A stretch of 34,995 bases of DNA, from the NCBI GenBank assembly GCA_938003545.1, contig CALKXY010000040.1, positions 1 through 34,995 on the forward strand. The letters run 5' to 3'. A model generated the notes under the pieces. The model was not told the origin of the DNA and did no database searches. It saw only the letters and a list, made by a program, of their open reading frames with translations. Each line of letters opens with the position of its first letter. The stretch's first letter is position 1. The position numbers were made by a program, and so were the translations under genes. The DNA is from an uncultured Caulobacterales bacterium (GTDB taxonomy: Bacteria > Pseudomonadota > Alphaproteobacteria > Caulobacterales > Maricaulaceae). This document shows, one piece after another, positions 14,210 through 22,077 of the stretch.

Positions 14210-16006
14210 CTACCCATCCAACGCGTCTGCGACGCCTGATAGGGCGGCGGCGAAGACTGGGGCGCTGAAGTTTTCTAGGTCTTCTATCCCTTCGCCGATC
14301 CCGATGTGATGGATGGGGAGGGCGTATTTATCCGATAGCGCGACCAACACGCCGCCTTTAGCGGTGCCGTCGAGTTTTGTCATAATCAAGCCTGTAACGT
14401 CCGCTGTGTCTTTGAAGGCTTCGGTTTGCATGAGGGCATTTTGTCCGACGGTGGCGTCCAAAACCAAAATAGAATGGTGCGGGGCGGTGACATCTTGTTT
14501 GCGGATAACACGCAGGATTTTGGAGAGTTCTTCCATTAATTCTGTACGGTTCTGCAATCGGCCTGCCGTATCAATCATTAAAATGTCGACGTCGTCTTCG
14601 CGGGCACGTTTGATCGCGTCAAAGACGAGACCTGCGGGATCAGAGTTTTGTGAGCCGCTCATGACGGGCGCGCCTGCGCGTTCACCCCAAACCGTGAGTT
14701 GTTCTACGGCGGCGGCGCGGAATGTATCCCCTGCCGCGATCAGAACTTTTTTGCCTTGTTTCGTATATTGATTGGCAATCTTGCCGAGTGTCGTGGTCTT
14801 GCCTGATCCATTGACGCCGACAAAGAGCATGATTTGCGGCTTGGCCATACCGAACACGATAGGGCGTTCTAGTGGCGTCAGAATGTCAGAAATGACATCG
14901 GCGAGCGCAATTTTAACTTCCAAATCGGTGACTTGCTTATCGAACTTATCTTCGCGCAGGCGATCAGTGACTTTTGACGCCACGCCATAGCCGAGGTCAG
15001 ACATGACGAGAATGTCTTCTAATTCCTCAATTGCGGCATCATCCAATTTGCGTTTGGTGAAGGCCGCGCCGACTTGATCGGACATGCGCGCGGTGGATTT
15101 GCGTAGGCCTGCACTGATGCGGCCCATAAAGCCGCCTTCAGCCAGAGGTTCGGGGTCTGGCGCGCGCTTGGCTCGTTCTTCTGCACGTTTGGCGTCTGCA
15201 ATGTCTTGCGCTTCGCGTTCTGCAATTTCGCGGGCGGCGACCTCTTCGGCAATGCGCGCGCGGCGGTCGGCTTCTTCAGCTTCTTTTTTGAGGCGGGTTG
15301 CTGTGGCTTTTTCAATTGCTAGGCGCTCTGTCTCAAGGCGTTCGGCCTCCAAACGTTCACGCTCCGCACGTTCCGCCTTGCGGGCGGCTGCGTCTTTGGC
15401 AGCACGTTCAGCATCGGCGGCACGTTTCGCGTCTTCGCGCGCTTTGGCTTCGGCCGCTTGTGCGGCTTTCAGGGCGGTTGTTTCAGTCTCTGATTTGGCT
15501 TTGGCGAGCGCCGCTTTTTCTTCGGCTTTGATACGGGCGGCGTCTGCAGCCTCGGCGTCTTTGCGGGCTTTGTCTTCGGCGGCGCGTTTGACTGCGGTTT
15601 CTGCCGCGACGCGTTCGTCTTCTGCTTTGCGTGCGGCTTCGGCCTCGGCATGGGCCTTTGCTTCGGTTTCCAAGCGCGCTTTTTCGTCAGCTACCTCTTG
15701 AGCTTTGCGCGCATTTTCTTCGGCAAGTTGTTTGGCGCGGGCGACGTCGCGGGCGGCCTGAATTTCGGCGAGACGTTTTTCTTCTAATTCGCGCGCAGCG
15801 GTCTCTTCGGCGCTTAGGCCTTGTGAGGTCTCATCTTGTTCGCGGGCAGAGGCGAGGGCGGCGGCGTTAATCGCGGCCATACGCGCCGCCATTTTTTCAT
15901 CGACAAGCTGTTGAGCGGCGGCCTTGGCAGCCGCCTCTTCGGCGAGTTTATCTGCCTTGGTTTTAAAACCCAATTTCGACAGGAAGCCTTTTTTCTTTTC
16001 AGCCAT
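14210..16006 (-). CDS. ftsY: Signal recognition particle receptor FtsY with very long A domain
   Basis: This 598-residue GTPase docks SRP-ribosome complexes at the inner membrane. The NG domain starts around residue 290 (FMGRISAGLRKST). G motifs are GVNGSGKTTT (397-406), DTFRAAA (about 427), DTAGR (479-483) and TKLDG (543-547), followed by the terminal FSAPVFAAAL. Residues of about 15-285 are an Ala/Glu/Lys/Arg coiled-coil-like A domain, longer than the roughly 200 residues of the E. coli A domain. It begins with a basic lipid-binding-like MAEKKKGFLSKLGF. The start ATG overlaps the mtaB TAA by one base. Because the A domain uses a few codons repeatedly, long spurious ORFs appear on the other strand. 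Confidence 0.95.
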   Translation of the reverse strand: MAEKKKGFLSKLGFKTKADKLAEEAAAKAAAQQLVDEKMAARMAAINAAALASAREQDETSQGLSAEETAARELEEKRLAEIQAARDVARAKQLAEENARKAQEVADEKARLETEAKAHAEAEAARKAEDERVAAETAVKRAAEDKARKDAEAADAARIKAEEKAALAKAKSETETTALKAAQAAEAKAREDAKRAADAERAAKDAAARKAERAERERLEAERLETERLAIEKATATRLKKEAEEADRRARIAEEVAAREIAEREAQDIADAKRAEERAKRAPDPEPLAEGGFMGRISAGLRKSTARMSDQVGAAFTKRKLDDAAIEELEDILVMSDLGYGVASKVTDRLREDKFDKQVTDLEVKIALADVISDILTPLERPIVFGMAKPQIMLFVGVNGSGKTTTLGKIANQYTKQGKKVLIAAGDTFRAAAVEQLTVWGERAGAPVMSGSQNSDPAGLVFDAIKRAREDDVDILMIDTAGRLQNRTELMEELSKILRVIRKQDVTAPHHSILVLDATVGQNALMQTEAFKDTADVTGLIMTKLDGTAKGGVLVALSDKYALPIHHIGIGEGIEDLENFSAPVFAAALSGVADALDG

Positions 16007-17328
16007 TATACAAGAGTTCCAATTAATTGGGTGTCCGTCGCGCCCGTAATCCGCACGCGGGCCAAGCTACCTGCCATTTTCTTTATATCAAGGGCGGGAT
16101 TGTCCACTTGCACCATAGAAAAGTCAGGGAGACGACCGAGGCCAGATTCTTCGAACAACGCCTCATCTTCATCGCCGATGCGCGTCTGCAGATGGGCGGC
16201 TTTCTCAAACGCGCCAGCGTCGCGCAATTGCTTGGCGCGCGCTTTGACAATGTTCCCGTCAACTGGCGGAATTTTCGCGGCAGGTGTGCCTTCGCGGGCC
16301 GAATAGGGAAAGACGTGCAGCCATGGAATACCAATCTCTGATACGACGGATAGCGAGTTTTCAAACATGGCGTCGGTTTCCGTTGGAAAGCCGGCAATAA
16401 TATCTGCGCCAAATGTGAAATCTGGTCGGGCCGTGCGCAAGCGTTGGCAGAGCTCAACGGCATCGGCGCGTGAATGACGCCGCTTCATCCGTTTCAAAAT
16501 CATGTCATCCCCCGCCTGTAGGGATAGATGCAAATAGGGGCTCATGCGCGTATCTGTTGTCAGTAGATGGAATAAAACGTCATCGACTTCTGCGGGATCA
16601 ATAGAAGACAGTCTCAGACGCGGCAGCTCTGGTGCGAGTTTCAAAATGCGCCGCACTAAATCACCCAAAGGCGGCGTTCCGGGCAGGTCTCCGCCCCAGC
16701 TTGATAGGTCAACACCTGTCAGGACGACCTCATTATAGCCTTGCCTTACGAGTGATTTAACAGAGCCTACAATTTCCCCTGCGGGGACAGATCGAGAATT
16801 TCCGCGGCCATAGGGAATGATACAAAATGTGCAGCGATGATCACAGCCATTCTGAATTTGTAGGAAGGCGCGGCTGCGGTTTTGTGATTTCAATGGCAAG
16901 GCATTGTCGCTGCCTATGAATTGCGGCGCTGTTTCGCGGACGCTCATAATATCATTCACGCGGATGCGTTCAGTCGGGGCGTCGGGACCGAAAGATAACG
17001 GGCTCATTTTTTCATGATTGCCCAAAACCTGATCAACTTCGGTCATATCTGCGAACATGGTTGGGTTAATCTGCGCGGCACAACCTGTGACGATGATGCG
17101 GGCATCCGGGTTGTCGCGCTTGGCTTTGCGGACTTGGCGGCGGCTCTCGGCCACGGCATCATTTGTGACGGCGCAAGTATTGATCACAACCGCATTCTGG
17201 TCACCGACATCGCGCGTGTTCTGTGCAATGACGTCAGATTCATAGGCGTTTAAACGACAGCCAAGCGTAATGACTTTCGTGGCCATCTTTGGCGGCGATA
17301 TGTCAGGGGCATCAGCCATAGCGAGCAT
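16006..17328 (-). CDS. mtaB: tRNA t6A37 methylthiotransferase MtaB
   Basis: This 440-residue radical-SAM enzyme adds a methylthio group to t6A at tRNA position 37. The N-terminal UPF0004 domain carries cluster cysteines 24 (TLGCRLNAYES), 52 (INTCAVT) and 83 (TGCAAQ). The radical-SAM cluster is Cys162/166/169 in NGCDHRCTFCIIPYGRG. A short TRAM-like C-terminus ends VRITGATDTQLIGTLV. CRLNAYES separates MtaB from MiaB and RimO. The first ATG (17328) is used here; ATGs at 17319 and 17286 are alternatives, and none has a clear Shine-Dalgarno. It is the first gene of mtaB-ftsY-EamA. Confidence 0.94.
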   Translation of the reverse strand: MLAMADAPDISPPKMATKVITLGCRLNAYESDVIAQNTRDVGDQNAVVINTCAVTNDAVAESRRQVRKAKRDNPDARIIVTGCAAQINPTMFADMTEVDQVLGNHEKMSPLSFGPDAPTERIRVNDIMSVRETAPQFIGSDNALPLKSQNRSRAFLQIQNGCDHRCTFCIIPYGRGNSRSVPAGEIVGSVKSLVRQGYNEVVLTGVDLSSWGGDLPGTPPLGDLVRRILKLAPELPRLRLSSIDPAEVDDVLFHLLTTDTRMSPYLHLSLQAGDDMILKRMKRRHSRADAVELCQRLRTARPDFTFGADIIAGFPTETDAMFENSLSVVSEIGIPWLHVFPYSAREGTPAAKIPPVDGNIVKARAKQLRDAGAFEKAAHLQTRIGDEDEALFEESGLGRLPDFSMVQVDNPALDIKKMAGSLARVRITGATDTQLIGTLV

Positions 17329-17460
17329 GTGGTGGAGATAGTGGTAAGGGTCAAGTCAGGCGGGCAGGAGATAGTCTCAGAGACATAAGCGTCTGAATTG
17401 AATTAGGAATATAGTCTTATCCACAGCCACGTGACTTAGTCTGCTCGACTCTTGCGATTT

Positions 17461-17475
17461 GTTCTGTTTTTGTTC
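17461..17475 (+). promoter_or_regulatory. LexA (SOS) box GTTC-N7-GTTC
   Basis: GTTC at 17461-17464 and GTTC at 17472-17475 are separated by exactly seven bases (TGTTTTT), the LexA operator established for alphaproteobacteria. It lies about 70-85 bp before the preferred start of the Y-family polymerase, the class of gene expected to be under SOS control. Confidence 0.75.
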
Positions 17476-17545
17476 TCTCATGAGCTCTCTCCAAACCTCT
17501 TCGTCCGAAACGCGATCTCCGCAAAGCGAAAAGGGGTATTGGAAG

Positions 17546-18775
17546 ATGTTTCTCGATTTCGATAGCTTTTTTGCCCATGTCGAAAAACAAGATGATCCTG
17601 AACTGTGGAATACGCCTGTGGCTGTTGCGCCGTTGAAATCGCGGGCGTCGGGCGTGATCGCTTGTTGTTATCAATCCAAAGCTCTCGGCGTGAAACGCGG
17701 AATGAAACGTGCCGAAGCCGAGGCACTGGCCCCGAATATCGTGTTTCGTCATGCCCGCCACGATGTCTATATTCGCAAACATTGGACGATCTTAGAGACG
17801 ATCGAAAAATACGTACCGATTGAAAAAGCGTGGTCCGTTGATGAAATGGCGATTGATTTAAAAAAAATACGTCTGTCGCAAGCCATCGACCTCGTTCATA
17901 AAATTAAAACTGACCTGCGTGAACAACTTGGGCCGTTGGTCACAGCAAGTTTTGGAATTGCACAGACAGGGTTGTTGGCGAAAATTGCAGCAGAGATGAA
18001 TAAGCCAGATGGCCTTGTCGTTCTGCACCCTGACGAAATGCCAGGAAAGATCGCACATCTCCCCTTGGAAGATATTCCTGGCGTGGCGCGAGGTATGTTG
18101 GTGCGTTTGCGCCGCGCGGGGGTGACAACGACACAAGGGCTGTTGGACCTTGAACCGAAACATGTGCGCCGTATTTGGGGCAGCGTAGAAGGCGAGCGGT
18201 TGTGGCGCGCCCTTCATGGGGAGCATACAGAAAGGCCAGAGACAAAACGCGAGATGTTCGGGCATTCGCGGGTCTTGGCACGCACATGGCGGACACCTGA
18301 AAAAGCCAGTGAATGTGTGCGGATATTATGCACCCATGCGGCGCGGCGTTTGCGGGCGGATCAATATTTCTGTACGCGTATGAGTGTGGGCGCACGGACG
18401 TTGCAAGGCGAACGCATTGGCCTGCAAAGGGAATTTCCCGCTGTGCGCGACGACTTCTCCTTGCACCGAATTGCGGATGAGACCTTTACGGCGTTACTTC
18501 AGAAAAGCCGTGTGAACAGGCTGTCTCAGGTCTCTATCGTATTGATGGGGATTGTGCATGAGGACCATATCGTTGGCGATTTATTCGCAGGGCCGCGAGA
18601 TGACACACAACATGATCGTGCGGTGCGGGCGATGGATGATCTGAATAAGAAATTTTCGAAAGTTGTGTTGAAAATCGGCGCACCAGATGACCTGCCGGGC
18701 GGTTATGACGGTGTGAAAATTGCCTTCGGACGTATCCCAGACAAAGCGGATATTATGGGGTCATCGATTAAATAA
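17546..18775 (+). CDS. Y-family (DinB/ImpB-like) DNA polymerase
   Basis: From ATG 17546 this is a 409-residue translesion polymerase. The palm begins MFLDFDSFFAHVE with catalytic Asp4, and SVDEMAIDL supplies Asp99-Glu100, so the three metal-binding acids are present. LEDIPGVARGMLVRLRRAGV is the helix-hairpin-helix thumb, and a little-finger domain follows. It belongs to the divergent branch often annotated 'ImpB/MucB/SamB' in alphaproteobacteria. The C-terminus has no UmuC-type tail that I recognise. The start choice rests on AAGGGG (17531-17536) nine bases upstream; ATG 17480 would add 22 residues but lacks a Shine-Dalgarno. The LexA box predicts SOS induction. It lies between dapF and mtaB on the opposite strand. 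Confidence 0.9.
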   Translation: MFLDFDSFFAHVEKQDDPELWNTPVAVAPLKSRASGVIACCYQSKALGVKRGMKRAEAEALAPNIVFRHARHDVYIRKHWTILETIEKYVPIEKAWSVDEMAIDLKKIRLSQAIDLVHKIKTDLREQLGPLVTASFGIAQTGLLAKIAAEMNKPDGLVVLHPDEMPGKIAHLPLEDIPGVARGMLVRLRRAGVTTTQGLLDLEPKHVRRIWGSVEGERLWRALHGEHTERPETKREMFGHSRVLARTWRTPEKASECVRILCTHAARRLRADQYFCTRMSVGARTLQGERIGLQREFPAVRDDFSLHRIADETFTALLQKSRVNRLSQVSIVLMGIVHEDHIVGDLFAGPRDDTQHDRAVRAMDDLNKKFSKVVLKIGAPDDLPGGYDGVKIAFGRIPDKADIMGSSIK

Positions 18776-18790
18776 ATGGGCGTGTCAGGC

Positions 18791-19630
18791 TTAAACTGAG
18801 CCTTCGCTTTCCAGTTCCACAGGCCCCGTCATGATGACGTGATCATCTTTTTCACGCCAATGAATGTGCAATGTGCCGCCATCGACTTCCACGGTGACAT
18901 CGCGGCCTGTACGTTTTTGGCGATGAGCTGCGACAACGGCGGCGCAGGCCCCTGTGCCGCAGGCGAGGGTCATGCCGACGCCGCGCTCCCAGACCTTTAG
19001 GCGAATGCTGTCGTCATCTTCGACTTTGGCAAAGCCAACGTTCACTTGCTGCGGGAATAGCGGATGAAATTCTATCATGGGGCCCGCGAGATGCGGTTTG
19101 ACGGTTTCGAAGTCTTCGACAAAAAATACACAATGTGGATTACCCATGCTGACCGCGCCAGGGTTTGATAAGATCGGATTGTCAATCGGGCCAAGTTTCA
19201 CATCGATATGATGGGTGTGCATCGGTTCTTCGAGTGGGATTTGTGACCAGTCCAATTTTGGCGGCCCCATGTCGACGGCGATCTCAAATTCGCCCGCGCG
19301 CGTACAATAAAGCAGACCATCATTGGTCTCGACCACGCAATTGTCTGTTTCAGTATCTCGCATATGTAGCCACGCCGTTGTGCGTGTCGCATTCCCGCAG
19401 GCATCAACTTCGAAACCTTTTTGGTTGCGGATTTCCATAAATATATCTGCGTCAGGAGATTTCGGCGCGCGTAGGATTACAATTTGGTCTGCGCCCTTTT
19501 CGCCCATGACTTTGCCGCCAGGTTTTGCAATTTCAATCGTCTGTGCATCGCTCAGCCGAAAGTCAGGTACAGTGCGGGCGTCAAATACGCCAAAGCGGTT
19601 ACCCGCGCCATTCATGATCAGAAACTTCAT
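18791..19630 (-). CDS. dapF: Diaminopimelate epimerase
   Basis: This 279-residue PLP-independent racemase converts LL- to meso-diaminopimelate for lysine and peptidoglycan synthesis. The two catalytic cysteines are Cys78 (VDACGNATR) and Cys224 (LACGTGACA). N-terminal MKFLIMNGAGNRFGVFD stands for the usual GLGND segment, with Arg in place of Asp. I start it at ATG 19630, the canonical MKF start; the frame extends 12 codons further to 19666. It sits on the same strand as mtaB-ftsY, as commonly in alphaproteobacteria, but is separated from them by the opposing polymerase gene. Confidence 0.93.
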   Translation of the reverse strand: MKFLIMNGAGNRFGVFDARTVPDFRLSDAQTIEIAKPGGKVMGEKGADQIVILRAPKSPDADIFMEIRNQKGFEVDACGNATRTTAWLHMRDTETDNCVVETNDGLLYCTRAGEFEIAVDMGPPKLDWSQIPLEEPMHTHHIDVKLGPIDNPILSNPGAVSMGNPHCVFFVEDFETVKPHLAGPMIEFHPLFPQQVNVGFAKVEDDDSIRLKVWERGVGMTLACGTGACAAVVAAHRQKRTGRDVTVEVDGGTLHIHWREKDDHVIMTGPVELESEGSV

Positions 19631-19742
19631 ATCGCGCTCATATAGGTGAGTAGGCACATGGCGCAAGGCTTGCCCTCTGACCTAAACTCCGCTTTATCAA
19701 GACAAAGCTTGAAACAGGCAATGATGTTAGGAGGACAGACAC

Positions 19743-21953
19743 ATGACCTTAACCCGATTTTCGAAAACGGCCTTACTCTTGGGAACCACTGCGATTTTAA
19801 TGGCGTGCAGTGATGCCAACACAGATACTCCACGGTCAAGCACATCCGAAACCCCTCTAAACACAGCCGAATACACAAGGCCCTATAAAATGATTTCTTA
19901 TGACACTGTCGGCCAGACCGATGCCGACCACCTTTGGCTTGAAGAGGTTGAGGGCGAAAAACCTCTGGATCAAGTCAAAGCTTGGAATACGCGTTCACTG
20001 GATCGCTTGAAGGCGGATGCGCGCTATCAAACATTCTATGCTGATGCGTTGGAGATCCTACAGTCGAAAGACAAAATTCCATATGTTTCTTACCGAAATG
20101 GAGAAGTACATAATTTCTGGCAGGACGATGTTCATGTGCGCGGCATTTGGCGCAAATCGACGTTGGATTCCTATCTGTCTGATGCGCCAAAATGGGAAAC
20201 GGTTTTGGACATCGATAAGCTGGCGAAGGATGAAGGCAAGAACTGGGTCTATAAAGGCAATAACTGTCTGGCGCCGTCACATGAGCTTTGCATGATCAAT
20301 CTTTCGGACGGCGGCAAAGATGCCGTGGTGCGCCGTGAGTTTAATACGAAGACAAAGACTTTTGTTGAGGACGGCTTTATCACGCCTGAATCCAAAGGCA
20401 CGATGGATTGGGTCGATGCAAATACCGTTATTATAGGCGTTGATTTCGGCGATGGCACGATGACGGATTCTGGCTATCCTATGCTGGCTAAACTCTGGAC
20501 GCGGGGTACTCCATTATCAGAAGCCGTAGAAATTGGCCGAGGCGAGCAAACAGATGTTGGCTATTGGGGCGGCGCGTTTGAACTCTCCAATGGGCGCCGC
20601 GAAGTGGTTGTTTCGCGCTCTGTAGATTTTTATAATTCCGAAGTCTTTCACTTTCCGCGCACTCCCGATGGGTCTGTAGCCGCCAAGCGTAAATTCCCAA
20701 TTCCGATGAAGTCGAATTTAGGCTCAGAATTTAAGGGACAAGTTCTACTGGCGTTGAATGAGGATTGGCGCGAATTTAAATCAGGTGACCTGGTCAGTTT
20801 TGCCTTTGATGATTTTGCAGAGAATGGCAAAATTGAAACCGTGAATCTCGTATATCGCCCTGATGACAAATCATCGATGAATGGATATGGCGCGACAAAA
20901 TCTAAATTACTTATGTCGATTTCGCGTGATGTCAAAAGCGCGGCCTATGCCTTTGATTGGGACGGGACAAAATGGACATCTGAAAAACTCGATTTCCCCG
21001 CCAATGGAACCGTTTCTATCGGTGCTACGAATGATAAAGAAGATGTGGCATTTGTTAGTTCCGAGAGCTTCCTGACCCCAGATACGCTTTGGACTTACAA
21101 CACAGCGACGGACACGAAAGCAAAAGCGAAATCCCTTCCGGATTGGTTTGATGCCTCGAATATGGTCAGCGAGCAGTTTTTCGCGACGTCCACAGACGGC
21201 ACGCAAGTTCCCTATTTTGTCGTCCGCGCCAAAGATACCAAGATGAACGGCACGAACCCGACACTACTTTATGGCTATGGCGGTTTTGAAATTTCGCTCA
21301 ACCCGTCTTACTCCGCGACGCGCGGGAAGCTATGGCTGGAAAATGGCGGCGTTTACGTGCTCGCGAATATTCGCGGCGGCGGCGAATATGGTCCGAACTG
21401 GCATCAGGCTGGATTAAAGACGAACCGTCAGCGGATCTATGACGATTTCATTTCGGTCGCTGAAGACTTGATTGCGAAGAAAATCACATCTCCAAACCAC
21501 CTTGGCGTTGAAGGTGGATCAAATGGGGGTTTGTTGACGGGCGTTATGACAACCCAACGTCCAGACCTATTTAACGCCGCCATTATCGCTGTGCCGCTGT
21601 TGGACATGCAACGGTTCCATACACTCCTCGCTGGGGCGTCTTGGATGGGTGAATATGGTAATCCAGAGGATGCGATTGAAGGTAAATTCCTGCGTCAGAT
21701 TTCACCATATCATAATCTGGACCCACAAGGTGACTATCCCGAAGTTTTCCTGATTACCTCAACGAAAGATGATCGCGTTCATCCTGCCCATGCTCGAAAA
21801 TTCGCGAAACGTATGGAAGACCAAAATCATGATTTCCTATATTATGAAAATATTGATGGCGGTCATTCGGCGGCGGCTAACCTGAAAGAAACAGCTAATC
21901 GTTTGGCCCTGCAGAATGTTTACTTGATGCAGAAGCTTAAAGACGGAAAATAA
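19743..21953 (+). CDS. Prolyl oligopeptidase (S9A) with lipoprotein-type signal
   Basis: This 736-residue serine peptidase has a seven-bladed propeller in the N-terminal half and an alpha/beta-hydrolase domain at the C-terminus. The catalytic triad is Ser593 in EGGSNGGLLTGV, Asp676 or 677 in TSTKDDRVHPAH, and His708 in IDGGHSAAA. The N-terminus MTLTRFSKTALLLGTTAILMACSD reads as a lipoprotein signal (Leu-Met-Ala-Cys, Cys at about 22). It would be anchored on the periplasmic side or the outer membrane and cleave short proline-containing peptides. AGGAGG lies nine bases before the ATG. It is monocistronic, ending at a terminator. Confidence 0.92.
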   Translation: MTLTRFSKTALLLGTTAILMACSDANTDTPRSSTSETPLNTAEYTRPYKMISYDTVGQTDADHLWLEEVEGEKPLDQVKAWNTRSLDRLKADARYQTFYADALEILQSKDKIPYVSYRNGEVHNFWQDDVHVRGIWRKSTLDSYLSDAPKWETVLDIDKLAKDEGKNWVYKGNNCLAPSHELCMINLSDGGKDAVVRREFNTKTKTFVEDGFITPESKGTMDWVDANTVIIGVDFGDGTMTDSGYPMLAKLWTRGTPLSEAVEIGRGEQTDVGYWGGAFELSNGRREVVVSRSVDFYNSEVFHFPRTPDGSVAAKRKFPIPMKSNLGSEFKGQVLLALNEDWREFKSGDLVSFAFDDFAENGKIETVNLVYRPDDKSSMNGYGATKSKLLMSISRDVKSAAYAFDWDGTKWTSEKLDFPANGTVSIGATNDKEDVAFVSSESFLTPDTLWTYNTATDTKAKAKSLPDWFDASNMVSEQFFATSTDGTQVPYFVVRAKDTKMNGTNPTLLYGYGGFEISLNPSYSATRGKLWLENGGVYVLANIRGGGEYGPNWHQAGLKTNRQRIYDDFISVAEDLIAKKITSPNHLGVEGGSNGGLLTGVMTTQRPDLFNAAIIAVPLLDMQRFHTLLAGASWMGEYGNPEDAIEGKFLRQISPYHNLDPQGDYPEVFLITSTKDDRVHPAHARKFAKRMEDQNHDFLYYENIDGGHSAAANLKETANRLALQNVYLMQKLKDGK

Positions 21954-21977
21954 GGTCTTTATATATCGCTGAATAAT

Positions 21978-22010
21978 AAACCGCTGGATTTCACGATCTG
22001 GCGGTTTTTT
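21978..22010 (+). terminator. Rho-independent terminator after the S9 peptidase
   Basis: AAACCGC (21978-21984) pairs with GCGGTTT (22001-22007) around a 16-base loop, followed by a run of T to 22010. It lies 25 bp after the peptidase stop. It also argues against the channel gene starting at TTG 22009. Confidence 0.82.
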
Positions 22011-22077
22011 GTTCCTGCCACTGTGTTTTAATCTAGCTGCGCTTTACTTTGCGAAGGCTTTGGCGTTGAACGTTTGT

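Noticed and set aside
15084-15701. A 205-codon plus-strand frame rich in Ala, Ser and Arg
   Set aside because: It is the mirror of the Ala/Glu/Lys repeat codons of the FtsY A domain; composition is extreme and no start signal or family is visible.
17546-18775. Reading the 'ImpB' label as type VI secretion
   Set aside because: The gene has the Y-family polymerase acids and helix-hairpin-helix; no T6SS gene is nearby. The label is a known naming confusion with the ImpB/MucB/SamB repair family.
22009-22077. TTG start 23 codons upstream for the MscS-type channel
   Set aside because: It lies inside the T-run of the preceding terminator and would bury the natural signal sequence beginning at ATG 22078.
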